This document shows, piece after piece, positions 34,086 through 46,300 of a DNA stretch of 64,000 nt. Made by a program: the position numbers and the translations under genes. The notes under the pieces are model-generated. The model had not been told where the DNA came from. It was given only the letters and a program-made list of their open reading frames with translations, and did no database searches. Positions within the stretch are counted from its first letter, which is position 1. Every line of letters starts with the position of its first letter. Source of the stretch: Voacanga thouarsii (Eukaryota > Streptophyta > Magnoliopsida > Gentianales > Apocynaceae); assembly GCA_026120185.1 (NCBI GenBank), contig JANUWF010003366.1, positions 1,798,001 through 1,862,000 of the forward strand, written 5' to 3'.

Positions 34086-35375
34086 GCCAAATGATGTATT
34101 TATGGTACATTACAAACAACCCCTAAAAGAATGAGCAGAGGGTTCCGCTAGGACTTCAAAATTTGAACTGTTTTATGTTTGAAATTTGGCTTCTCACTTT
34201 CTTTTGTTTCAGCCGGAACAAAGGAATAAAATTGCAGTGATTGGCATAAAAAAAGCAATGAATTTGCAGTGTAAATCAGCATCCTAAAGCAGGGTAGCAA
34301 AACTAATCCATAGATAAAGTAAACACTACTTAAAAGCATAAATCTTTAGAATTGATATTTTTTCCCCCACTCTGAAGCTGCGAATTCTCCCTTTCAAATC
34401 TTTCTTTCATCTTCTCCCTCACTTTTAAAAAGTTACTAATTGTCTCTTTCATTCTCCGTTTTAATTTTTTTAGGATACAATTTTCTTTGTTGTTATAAAT
34501 TTTATTAAGTTTGTATTAAAATGAAATTATCAATGAATAATTATTAAGATTTTATTATTATAATAATTATTATAAATTCTATTAGATTTGTATTTAAAAT
34601 AAAATGGTTCATAGAAATTATTAATATTATATTTGGTTAAAGATTAGATTGAAATGAATTTATTAAAATTTAATAACATATTATTCAATAAAAATAAATA
34701 TGAAACTTAATTATTAATGAGTGAAATAAAATATAGTTATTGTGAATATATGATAATTTTTTAAAAAATAAAAATTATTTGAATTAATATTATTTTAAAT
34801 TAAAACTTTTAATTTAAATTGAAAAAACATTATTTTTTCAATATAGCTTAGTTAATAATAATAATAATTAAAAATAAAAATAAAATATGAAAGAGACACT
34901 TAGTGATTTTTGAAAAATAGCAGAGAAGATAGAAAGAGATATTGAGAGAGGATCGTGTCGTAACAAAAACGCAAGACTTCTATGGCACGTATGGTCCTTA
35001 TAGTCAGAAGGGGTAAGCATCCTAATGGAAAATGTTATTTGGGGGAGCAAGTTTGGAAAAGAAATTTGGATAGGGACAAAATCTTGGACATTACTAGAAA
35101 AAGTTGGTTCATGAATAGCTTTGCTCCGTATTGCGTAATTGAGTAATTAATTTTTATTTTTTTTGATGTATTTAGATAATAATAATTGTTTTGCAATAAA
35201 TTTATTTAAATATAATAAAAAATTATAAAATATAGAAATTAAAATAAGATTCATATAAGATTTATAAATATATAATTATTTTTGAAAAATAAAAATTATT
35301 TAAATTTGAAATTGATTAAAATAAAATTAAAGAATTGTATGGAGTTGAATACATCTTAAGAATTGAATTGAAATC
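34086..35375. other. AT-rich spacer with a MITE-like inverted repeat (34,383-34,955)
   Basis: No coding region. At about 34,387-34,452 the sequence CTCCCTTTCAAATC and onward to TGTCTCTTTCAT is repeated, imperfectly and inverted, at about 34,887-34,951 (ATGAAAGAGACACTTAGTG to GAGAGAGG). The roughly 65-base arms enclose about 430 bases of very AT-rich DNA. This looks like an old MITE, without a target duplication I can confirm. The rest is AT-rich with homopolymer runs. Confidence 0.45.
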
Positions 35376-35627
35376 ATGTTATTTGACGTTATGGATTGGA
35401 AGACATTTTCTTTCATAATTCCAGTGAAAGATATTCCCAATTTGAAGAAGATTTTGATGGGTATTTCTCAAAGGCAATATATAAAGATGCAAAGGAGGGG
35501 AATACAAGTAAGAAGAAATTTTGAAGTTAATTCTCCACCAAAGCCTTATGATATCTTTCACATCATTCTCCATTCAATATGGCATAGAAAGCTCAATATC
35601 AGAGTATATGATGGTTATAAATCATGA
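35376..35627 (+). pseudogene. Exostosin-family glycosyltransferase C-terminal fragment
   Basis: 83 codons read VMDWKTFSFIIPVKDIPNLK, then LMGISQRQYIKMQRR, HFEV-like RNFEVNSPPKPYDIFH and HSIWHRKLNIRV. This is the typical C-terminal end of plant exostosin (GT47) glycosyltransferases, Golgi enzymes of cell-wall polysaccharide synthesis. Only the last part of the protein is present, with no upstream catalytic core, so this is a gene fragment. It lies in the same strand orientation as the two fragments before it. Confidence 0.8.
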
Positions 35628-36001
35628 ATACTTTAATGTTTAGAAATAGAATGGAACTAATTTTTCTTTCCCCTAGGCAAAAGCAAAGTATTTTGAAGTG
35701 TAGAGAAATTATTAATTAATGTACATAAATTAGGCTTTTAGATAGAGTTTTTCTCTTTTTCCACCAAAAAATTATTTGAATAATTGGACGGTAGGTTCTC
35801 AAGTATCCAAGATAAGGAGAGTCTATCTTTTATCTTTTAGCCCAATTTATCAACTTTCTTTTGTATCATTTATCTTTTTCAATACTTCGTAACAAGAAAA
35901 GCACATTATTCAGGGAACAAAAAACTCTACAAAAAACTTTTGATGCATATTGTAATCACTTCATTCAAGTTCAATATGTATATATTTATTTTAATTCAAT
36001 T

Positions 36002-36003
<2 letters not shown>
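35628..36003. other. AT-rich spacer before the Helitron end
   Basis: AT-rich noncoding DNA. I see no gene, LTR end or inverted repeat. The 5' end of the Helitron could lie here or further left. Confidence 0.35.
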
Positions 36004-36038
<35 letters not shown>

Positions 36039-36452
36039 GTATATATAGCTGCAGAGAGCTACCATTGAGACACGTGGCAGTGTGCTATACTGACACTTGG
36101 CAAAAGTGAATTTTGATTTTTTTTAAAAAAATTAAAGATTATATTTGAATTCATTTAAAATTTTAATTAATTAAATTAACTAATAAAATATATATTTATT
36201 TAATATTAATATATTGAAATATGTGATTCTTTGAATACTATCTAAATTTATTTAAAATCTTAACTAATTTAAATAATTAATTAAATTAATCAATAATATA
36301 TATCTATTTAATATGAATATATTGAATCTTAATAATATAACAATCCGTGTAACATTATATTTGTAATACATCTACAAATACATTTTATAATGTATTTACA
36401 AATATATATATATATATATATTCTCCCGTGCATCGCACGGGCATCAACCTAG
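36004..36452 (+). mobile_element. Helitron 3' terminus and subterminal sequence
   Basis: The stretch ends in a perfect 7-bp hairpin CCCGTGC-ATC-GCACGGG (36,425-36,441), then CATCAAC and CTAG (36,449-36,452) followed by T. Hairpin plus CTAG with insertion before T is the classic end of a plant Helitron, a rolling-circle transposon. The upstream patch GAGACACGTGGCAGTG (about 36,067-36,082) also resembles plant Helitron subterminal sequence. A (TA)n run occupies 36,004-36,036. The 5' end (expected TC after A) is not located. It may be a small non-autonomous element of about 450 bases or a larger one that also covers the gene fragments to the left. Confidence 0.75.
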
Positions 36453-36718
36453 TATGATTAATTGGTATATTTTAAAAAAGTACGGCTATAAATATTGTAA
36501 TAGTATAATAAAACTAAATTAGGCAAGTCTAACCCTTAAATTAAATGATTTTATAATTAGTAATTAGGAGATTTTGTGATTAACAATTAAGGGATTTTGT
36601 AATCAGTTTTTTAGTGTAATTTCCATTTTTATTTCTTAGATAACTTATATATAATTAGCTAATTTTAAATTCCAAAGTATTAATGAAAAATAGATTATTC
36701 TCATCCAATTTCTTAGCA
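36453..36718 (+). repeat. Copia B 5' LTR (diverged)
   Basis: It aligns by eye to the Copia C LTR (shared text such as GGTATATTTTA, AAATATTGTAATAG and CCAATTTCTTA near the end) and stops just before the primer site. Its left end coincides with the Helitron terminus, so the first bases (expected TGTGGG) are altered or lost. Confidence 0.65.
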
Positions 36719-36730
36719 TGGTATCAGAGC
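36719..36730 (+). other. Copia B primer-binding site (tRNA-iMet)
   Basis: TGGTATCAGAGC directly after the LTR; complement of the 3' end of initiator methionine tRNA. Confidence 0.85.
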
Positions 36731-36945
36731 TATTCATTGTGGACTGCTTTGCTTTCATCTTCCCTTTCTTCTTTCTCAGCCGGCCTTAATTGCTGGTAGT
36801 GTTTCCTTCATTCTTATCCCTATGACCAACCAGTCTTAATTGCTAGTATTTCTTCTCTATTTTTCCTCTTCGTAGGTGCTATATAGCCGGTCTTTATTGC
36901 TGGTGCTATTTCCAATTGTTTTGATTCCGATTTGTACCAAGCAGA

Positions 36946-37900
36946 ATGTTAGAGATTACGGAGACTACTACAGCCCAATTGGAGGAAGTAGTTCGTTCAT
37001 AGCAGTCGGGAGAGTTGCAGCATGTTCCAGGGGCATATAAATTGAATGGAAAAAATTATCTGAAGTGGCCCCAATTAGTCTAGACCATTTTGAAAGGAAA
37101 AGGAAAAATTAGCCATCTCATGGGTACGGGTCTAAAGTCTAGTAGCCCGGACTTTGAAGTAGGAGGAAGAAGACTCGATGATTATGGCATGGCTATGAGG
37201 ATCTATGATCCCAAAAATCAATGACATGTGTATATTTTTGGATACTGCTAAATAAATATAGGATGCGGTTCAATTAACATACTCAAAGGCAAAGGACACC
37301 ACTCAAGTGAATGAGGTAAAGGTTAAAACGACAGTAGCAAGGTAAGGGAATAAGACAGCCACAGAGTATGCCAATCAATTAAGTGCTCTGTGGCAAGAGT
37401 TAGATCAATACAAAGTAATAAAGACGAAGTGTTCAGATGATCTGCTGTTTTGAAGAATTTTATTGAATAGGATAAAGTCTATGATTTTCTTGTTTGGGTT
37501 GAATCTTGAATTAAATCAGGTGTGTGTTCAAATTCTTGGGAAATCAGAAGTCCCATGCTTCAATGAGGTGGTAGCCATAGTTCAAGGAGAAGAGAGTAGG
37601 CGAATTCTAATGCTAGACCCACAAGTTTCAATCAATTCAACAATGTTTATAAGTAATGGAAACAAGCTTAATATACCCATTAAAAAGAAGTTTGTTGGTG
37701 ATGAAAGAAAGCCAACGCTTGACGTGAAGACAGGAGCTCTAGGAATCAAGACCGAGTCAAGTTATAGTGCACATATTGCAAGAAGCCGCGGCACACTCAT
37801 GAGCGTTGTTGGAAACTTCATAGGAAGCCACCTAGCCAAGAATGAGAACAAAATGGTGGACAAACTAGTGTAATAGCTGGTCAAATTGATGAGCCACCAA
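36946..37900 (+). pseudogene. Copia B gag remnant
   Basis: ATG at 36,946 opens MLEITETTTAQLEEVVRS and then a stop. The text continues with YKLNGKNYLKWPQLV (the N-terminal gag motif LNGxNYxxW) and later, at 37,463-37,873, a long frame with LGLNLELNQVCVQILGKSEV and CFNEVVAIVQGEESRR, typical of the end of the Copia gag (UBN2-type) domain. Several stops and a frame change show decay. Confidence 0.7.
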
Positions 37901-38049
37901 AATCAGAAACAGCTAGTCTCAACTAAGATGAATTAGAAATGGTGAGAACTCTCATCAGCAGCCTAGGGAAGGCCTCAGGTACTTGTTCTATAACATATTT
38001 AGGTGAGTTTCCGCTTTCCATTGGATTAGATGCTTTGAATGTAACTTTT

Positions 38050-40205
38050 GTCTCCTTTTAGATCATGGATTCAAGAGCTACCGACCATATGACCTACTTA
38101 CCAAATGTCTTCACCACTTATTCATCATGCACAAGTAGTGGAAAAATAACCACTACAAATGATTCTTTGACCACTGAAGTTGGAATTGGAAGTGTCCAAA
38201 TTAAGCCATTATTAACTTTTTAGAATGTTCTCTATGTCCCTAGCTAGCTACCAATTTGATATCCATCCAAAAGCTTACCCATGACTTACAATGTACTGTG
38301 ATTTTTCATCATAATGGTTGTGTATCTCAGGAAAAAGGTTCGGGGAAGATAATTGGACATGCTAGAGAACGGGGTGGCCTTTACTTCCTTGAAGCAAGTC
38401 AACCAACCATCACAAGGATAAACAATTAATGTCATTTGTTTTTGAATCTTTGTCATCTAATAAGGAAAAATTTTGGCGCCATCATCACCGACTTGGACAT
38501 CTATCATTTTAAGTCATAAAATTCTTATTTCCATCTTTATTTCAAAATTTAGATATTGAGTCTTTTCATTGTGAAAAATGTGAACTTGCCAAATACAAAC
38601 GTGTACCTTTTAGTGAGCAATAAAAGAAGTCCCATTCATTTTCATTTAATCCATAGTGATATCTGAGGTCCATCTAATGTTGCTAATAACTCTAGGCATG
38701 ATGATTTGTTTCTTTTATTGATGATTGTACTAGAGTTTGGTGGATCTTTCTTCTTACACAAAAATCTGATGTTAGTATTATTTTACCAAGTTTTTGCTCC
38801 ATGATTAAAAATTATTTTGGAGTGATTATCAAGAGAGTTAGGTCCGATAATGCACGAAACTATTTCAATCAAATTCTAAGTCCATATCTAAGTCCATATT
38901 TTCAAAAGGAATGGATAATACATGAGTCATCATGTGTGAATATCTCCACAACAAAATAGAGTTGCAGAGAGGAAAAATAGTGATCTTTTTAAAAAAACTC
39001 GAGCATTGTTATTTGAAAATCATGTACCTAAAATCTTTTGGGGGAGGCTGTTCTTATAGCAACATATCACATAAATCGATTATCATCTAGAGTCCTAGGG
39101 TTTCAGAGTCCAATGGACGTGTTGTTTACCTTCTACCTTCACTTCAACACCACAAATAATCTTGTTCCTTAAGTGTTTGGATGTACATCATTTGTACATG
39201 TTCACAGTCACAACCACGGGAATCTGGATCCAAGAGCTATAAAATGTATATTTGTGGGATATTCGTCAACCTAGAAAGGTTACAAGTGTTATTATCCACC
39301 TTCCCAAAAATTCTTTGTTTCTATGGATGTTACCTTCAATGAACATGACTCTTACTTTCCAAACCCATATTCTCAGGGGGAGAAGTTAGTGAGAGAAGAT
39401 AAGAGTTTGGATTTTGACTTGCTGTTAGATCTTTCAGCTTCAAATCATCCTACTTCCTCATCCACTAAAGATCATGGCCCAGTTCACTTTAAGCTATTTA
39501 AGTTTGTCATAGTATCTTCTAAACCTATATGTACTAAACCTAATACTGAGTCTGTTCTCGAGGATGTTAGATATGGTAAAGGTAAGATGTATGCAAGGAA
39601 GAAGATGGTTGCCCCCAACCTTACGCAAGCTCAAGAGTCTAATCAGGTAATAACTTTTGAACCCACATTACAAATTAAAACGGAATTAGAGGTGGAGAGT
39701 CAGACCCATGAGGGTAGTAGTGACATAGATCTGTTCATTGCATTGAAAAAAGGTGCGAGAAAGTGGACCAAAAAACCTTTATACCCTCTTGCACATTTCC
39801 TGTCCTTTCAGTGTATTTCTTCATCACACAGAGCCTTCTTCAATAACCTAAAAACTATTGCCATTCCTTCCAATCTATCTGAAACTTTGTCTAATGAAAA
39901 ATTGAAACAAGCTATGAATGTAGAAATGGAAGTATTGGAAAAGAACAAAACATGAGAGTTTGTGGAGCTACGAGCGGGAAAGAAACCAGTGAGGTATTAA
40001 TGGGTATACACGGTGAAATATAGAGTTGATGGTTCAGCGGAGAGATACAAGGTAAGATTGGTCGCCAAGGATGATACTCAGACATATGGAGTGGACTATT
40101 TAGAGACTTTCGCTCCAGTTGCAAATTTGAATACTGTTAAAGTCTTATCATCTTTAGTAACCATCTTTGGATGGGATTTACAGTAGTTTGATGTAAAAAA
40201 CACTT
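38050..40205 (+). pseudogene. Copia B pol remnant (protease to early RT)
   Basis: The protease motif appears as MDSRATDHMT at about 38,065-38,095, where DSGATDHMT is usual. Integrase is fragmentary at 38,480-39,100 (HHHRLGH-like zinc region, then VRSDNARNYF). The 39,323-39,955 frame covers the linker and the start of reverse transcriptase (SEKLKQAMNVEM-like text, KNKT then TGA where Trp is usual). RT continues as VDYLETFAPVAN and FGWDLQ, stop, FDVKNT, where Copia A is inserted; it resumes at 52,452 with HGNL, stop, EEIF. Confidence 0.75.
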
Positions 40206-41398
40206 TGTTAGCCCTAAGGGCTTTCTTCTATGTTTTGACTTACGACAAATGTTGATATGAACTAACTTGTGTAATCTATGTGATAAGATATGTTTGACCT
40301 CTGTTCTTCTAAGGCATTCAGATATGATTGTTAGGCAACTCTTCAGTAATTGAATTTCAGTATGAAAGATCAAAAAGAAGATCAAAGTATATGGAGTTGC
40401 CTACCAAGAAGTCCTTATAAAAAGAACTTTAGACTAGGAAGTGTTATTAAGGTATTTCTATTAATTCCTATGTCTCTTTACCTTTTGATTCAATTGATTT
40501 TTACCTTGAAGCACACAAAGAAGAAGATTTTAAAGTTTTGAAAATCTTAAAATTTTGGATTGAGTAGTTTGGATGTTTCTGCATCCAAAAGATTCATCCA
40601 AAATCCTGTAAACTGTCTTAAAATATTTCTACCTAAAATAGTGCCATTTTGGACTTACCTTCTGGATGCATCGTCGTTCAAAACCTGAATCCAAAACATG
40701 GATAAAAGTAACAGAAAATTATAACCGTTTTATAGCCGTTGGCACTTCACGTTTTGGCTCTATAAATAGCCTCTAAGCAAGATTAGACATAAGATTTTTG
40801 AAACATTCTTCTAAGAAACACTATTGCCCAACGTTTTCAAAAATCTCCTTTTATCAAAGTGCTTCAAAGTGAATTCATATTGTGTCAAAGGTAAAAGTGT
40901 TTATGCTTTGTACCTTAGTGAACATCTGCTCAAATAAGTGAGCTTTTACTGTTCTATTGATATTCAATTTCTTTTATAGTACAAGGATGTGGCGTAAAAC
41001 CCATTTGGGGTGAACCTTGTTGTGATTGTTTGTTTGAGAGGTTTTGGAAAACCTTGTGTGGTGATCCTCTCTTGTATATGGTTCTATTTGATTTCATTAA
41101 GTGGAGTAAATGGAATATGGTTGAAAATCCTTAAGTATGAGCTTAAGATAGTGGACGTAGATCTTGGTAGATCGAACCACTATATATAATGTGTCTCATT
41201 TTTTTAATATCATTAACTGCATTACATTTCTATCTTTAGTCTGAATCTAGATATATATCAAAATGTTCTTGGATAGCTTTCTTTGTTACTATAAAGTTGG
41301 TCCAAGAATTTTGATGATCATTGTTATTCTGCATATCAGCCAATTTGAGAATTTTTAGTTTACCAAAAACTTTATTCACCCCCCTCTAAGGTTTTTTA
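40206..41398 (+). repeat. Copia A 5' LTR
   Basis: It begins TGTTAGCCCTAAGGGC and is repeated, with scattered differences, from 51,255. The end is set by the primer site at 41,401; the terminal CA seen in the right LTR is TA here. Confidence 0.88.
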
Positions 41399-41400
41399 TT

Positions 41401-41412
41401 TGGTATCAGAGC
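41401..41412 (+). other. Copia A primer-binding site (tRNA-iMet)
   Basis: TGGTATCAGAGC, two bases after the 5' LTR. Confidence 0.93.
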
Positions 41413-41458
41413 TTGATCTACATATTCTTGGTTTAACAACCTTGTAGAAAAGATTTTC

Positions 41459-43310
41459 ATGGCAAGCTCATCCTTTCTTCCATATGTTAAATGATCTTCA
41501 ACAAATCGTCCTCCTTTGTTCAATGAAAACAACTATACATTCTGAAAAAATAGAATGAAAATTTATATGTGTTCTATCAACTTTGAGTTATGGAGTTTGA
41601 TAGAAAATGGTCCTTTTATTCCGCAAAAAATTGTTGATGGCATAAAATTACCTAAACAGAATGATGAGTTTAGTATGGAAGACAATGCTAAGATGACTTT
41701 AATTTTTCAGGCTATGAACATTTTATGTTGTGCACTAGATACGGCTGAATATAACTAAGTTAGTAGTTGTGATTCAGCCCATGAAATATGGAGATTACTT
41801 GAAGTCACCCATGAGGGGATAAACCAAGTTAACAAATAAAAATTGGGGCTTCTGATTCATAACTATGAGTTATTCACAATGAAGCTGAATGAAAGTATCA
41901 CTGATATGTTTATGAGATTCACTAATATCTCAAATGGTCTCAAAGCCTACGGGAAAGTTTATTCCCTTGGAGAACAAAATCGAAAAATTTTAGATGCCAT
42001 ACCAAAAAGTTGGCAGCCTAAAACTCTTGCTGTAGAAGAATCTAAGGATTTAAAATCCTTACCAACCGAAGAGCTGATCGGATCTCTTCTAACTCATGAG
42101 ATGAAACTTAAAAGATTTCATGAATCTGATGATCATAATAGAGGTAAAAAGGGGATAGTATTGAAAGTTGAAAATGAAGATGAAGAAACAAGTCTATCGG
42201 AAAGCAGTGAGAGCGTGAAAATAGACAATGAAGATTTGGCTATGATAGCAAAAAAATTCAAAAGAATGTTCAACAAAGGGAACTATAAAAGAGGAAAGAA
42301 GTTCATGAGAAAGAAAGGACAAACCCAGGGTTCAAACCTCAATGTTATGAATGTAAAAGTACTGATCACTTCATTGCCGACTGTCCTATTGCAAAAGGTA
42401 AGAAAGGAAGAACGTTTAAAAAGAAGAAAGATTTGAAGGCAAAAAAATGTAAAGGATTGATGGGAACTTGGGACTTAAATGAAATTGAGTATGAAGACGG
42501 AGATTCTGAAGATGAAAATGCCAACATATGGTTCATGGCTTTGGAAAACTAGGTAAACTCTTCTATATCTAATTTTGTGTCTAATTCGCTTATATCTATG
42601 ACTAAAAAGCATGATGATCTGAAAGAGTTGTTAAGTGATATGTTTCATGAATTAAAAAAACTGTCCAAAAAAAATAAAGAAATGAAGTTGAAGATTAAAT
42701 ATTTGATGGAAGAGAACGAAATATTGCTAAATGATAATAAAATGTCTCTTGAGTGAAATATGAGTACTATTATTGAGAAAGATGTGATCATGACTGCTTT
42801 GCAATATGCATCTATAGAAAATAAAAATTTGTGTGATAAAATTTAAACTCTTGAAAGTATGGTTAGCACTTATAATTACATGAAAAATAGAGTTAATGAT
42901 CTTACCACTTGTATTGAGAAATTCACAAATGGTAAAAGCAATCTTGAAAAGTTACTTGGAACTCAACATCAAGTTGGAAATCGAAATGGCTTAGGATATA
43001 AACATGAGGATAATGACAAAATTTACAAGTCTAGATTTGTTTACGCTGGAAATCGAAATGGCTTAGGATATGAACATGAGAATAAGAACAAAAATAACAA
43101 GTCTCAATATGTTAAATCTGCCTTATGTTACAGAACACATAAAGCTTACACATACTGTGAAAAATCGGGATATATAGTTTCAAAATGTCTTATTAAAAGA
43201 AAAGTGGAATTTGGTGGAATAACATTCTGGAAAATCAAAGGAAATGTTACTATCCTTCATGGACCCAAGAAAGTGTGGGTACAAAAAATTATTCCTCCTT
43301 CTTATGTATA
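41459..43310 (+). pseudogene. Copia A gag remnant with coiled coil
   Basis: ATG at 41,459 (MASSSFLPYV, then a stop). Capsid-like text follows (INFELWSLIENG, GLLIHNYELFTMKLNESITD, LDAIPKSWQPK). A zinc knuckle CYECKSTDHFIADC (42,343-42,384) lies one frame away from the capsid frame, so a frameshift precedes it. Next comes a Lys/Glu/Asn-rich helical stretch (42,600-42,960) that looks like a coiled coil, a feature of SIRE-type gag. Two 72-base tandem units at about 42,976-43,119 each encode GNRNGLGY followed by H-E-N/D-rich text. A second, broken knuckle (YCEKSGYIVSKC) precedes the end. Confidence 0.8.
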
Positions 43311-43320
43311 GGCACAGTCT

Positions 43321-46300
43321 TTGAGCTTCACCAAGTGGTTCTTGGACAGCAGTTGTTCAAGACACATGATTGGAAACGTAGCTTTGTTAGAGGATATACA
43401 AACCACAAATGAAGGATTTGTTATATTCAGAGACAAGAAGAAAGGAAAGATTCTTGGCATTGGTAATATTGGTAAAGGTTCCTTAACCATTATAAAACAA
43501 ATTTTACTTATTGATGATTTGAAATATAACTTGTTTAGCGTTAGCCAACTATGTGATAATGGCTGCAAAGTTATCTTTGAAAAGGATTCTTGTTCTATAA
43601 TTGACAGTGCAAATCTTGAAACAATATTTACTGCCAAATGTATTGGAAATGTATATGTATTTTATTTAAATGACCTTATAACTAATGGTATTAGATGTCT
43701 ATCCATACATAACAATGATAGTTATCTTTGGTATAGAAGATTAGGTCATGTGTCTTTTGATTTGCTAAATAAACTGTCTTTAAAAGAACTTGTTAAGGAA
43801 CTGCCAAAAATGAAGTTTGATAAAAACAAAATTTGTGATGCATGTCAGTTTGAGAAACAAATCAAAACCTTTTTTAAACCGAAGAAAATGATTTCAACCT
43901 CAAAACCACTCGAATTAATTTATATGGATTTGTTTGGACCAATAAGGACTGTTAGTCTTGGAGGTAAGAATTATGCATATGTACTTGTTGATGATTTTTC
44001 TAGATTCACTTGGACTTTATTTTTTTGGACAAAAGGATAAAGCCTTTTTTGAATTTTCAAAATTGATTAAACGCGTCCAAAACTTTATTGGATGCAAACT
44101 GATTTCTATTAGAAGTGATAATGGCAAAGAATTTTGCAACAGTGAGTTTACTCACTTCTGTGATAAAAATGGAGTCTTTCACAATTTTTCAGTAGCAAAA
44201 ACCCTTCAACCAAATGGTTTTTTGAAAGGAAAAATTGCACTTTGCAAGAAATGGCTAGATTAATGCTTTGTGAAAATGCCTTTCCAAAATATTTTTGGGC
44301 GGAAGCTGTTAATATAGCTTGCTATATAATAAACCGAGTTATACTAAGACTGTTTTTGAGAAAAACTCCTTTTGAACTTATGTTTGACAAAACTCAATCT
44401 ATCTCTTATTTTTGTAGGATTTCTATCATGCATAATTAGATTAAGCGCAGTGGAAAACAACAAGAAATCCAAGCCATGAATCACGGGTTTGCAATAGAAA
44501 CGGGAAAAATGAGAAGATTGCGTTTATTACCTCATGAAGCCGGAATTCAAAAATTTCAGAAACAAGAACGCAGGCGCGATCTAGATTATCCAAAACCATT
44601 CACTGCAACTCAACTGAAGTCCAAGAAAGAACTCCCTCTAATGATAATCCACACAAGGTTGAATACTCACAATCTCACAATTCTATGCTAGTAGAATTCG
44701 GGAGGCTAGGGTTTTGATCAAGAAGAGAGACGGCTAGGGTTTGATCAAGAGAGAGGCAGAGAAACGGTTTCTCTGTTATTGCGTGAATGGTCTGTCTCTA
44801 ACCCTAAGGAAACCGTTTCCTTATATTTATAGATTTATAATTACCATAAATTGCAACTTAGTCCTTCAACGTCCAATTGTCAACAAATTGGTCCTTGAAG
44901 TTTACTTAATTACAATTAGATCCTATGAATTATAACAAACTTATAATTCACCTATAAATATATTCCCTTCTCTTAATTAACCCCACAATATTATCAAATA
45001 ATATATTTGAGCATTCAAACCTTTATTGTGTGTGACCCATTAGGTTTCCCGGTCTTATTGGTAGCATAATATGAATTAATTCTAACAATATTAGAATTAA
45101 TAATCCTTAATAAAATAAAGGATTAAATTTATTAATTCTCTAATTAATAAATTCATATTTAGCATATCAAGAGCGACATCTAGCAATGACTCTTGACCAC
45201 CCAAAAGTCCAGAAAGTTAAGTGGCTTGACATGAACCTTTCAATAGCAAATTATCAGTGCAATAAACTCCTTTCAACATACAATATCTCATTCGGTCTAG
45301 AGTATGGAATTAGTGCCAACTCCCTCCAGAATATTATTAATTCTGGCCCGAATATTTTAGTACTTGTTCAAGAAATCCATTACTCAATATGTGTATCAAT
45401 TGGAACCATATACATCACACAGTCGCCTTGGCCAAGGATTTCATGAGTAATGATTTCTACAAGTGGCCTTGAGATATACTCTCCTACTATTAGGAGTGGT
45501 GAATCCTTTATTGACCCTCTCAACTACTTTCGTTTACTTTACGTTGTACCTAATATCCATCCCATAGGCGGTCCTAAATAAGACTCCAAAGATTAGAATC
45601 AAAGTACAACGCTCGATAAACAAAGTACCTTGGAGATATTAAGTCTAAGGATACTTTCACACTTGTTATAATGAGATTCTATCACTGGCACTAAATAGTT
45701 ATCCAAGTGATTATCTCGTAGCTAGGTCATCCAATGAACTTGTTTCAAAACAAGCATCCACACGTTAATCCTGAGTATCCCAATACCCACGGTTATGAGA
45801 ACCACCGCTTGATCCAATCAAGAGATATAACATGTGCCAGTCTTGGCGTATTAATAATGTCCCATCTTATTAATACTATGACTGGGGATTATTTAAGTAC
45901 AAACACTGCATAGTGTAGTAGGAATCTCACATCATGATCTCTATCATTATTTCTTTAACACTGTGTTGTACTAGGGACTTTATCTAACGGTTTGTACACA
46001 TATTTAGGTATAACAATCAAACTGAAAGATAAAGAATACCTCTTATTAATTTAATATGCAATATACATGGTACAAGTTATTGCCTCTAGGGCACAACACT
46101 AACAATTTTAAGGTGTTTGGATGTAAATGTTTTATCCTAAATACCTGAGATAATCTTGAAAAATTTGACAGCAAGTCCAGATGAGGCCATATTTCTTGGT
46201 TACTCTTCCAATAAAAAGACATATAGAGTGTACAACAAAAGAACTCTTTGTGTGGAAGAATCCGTGCATGTTGTGTTTGATGAATCTAACATTTATATTT

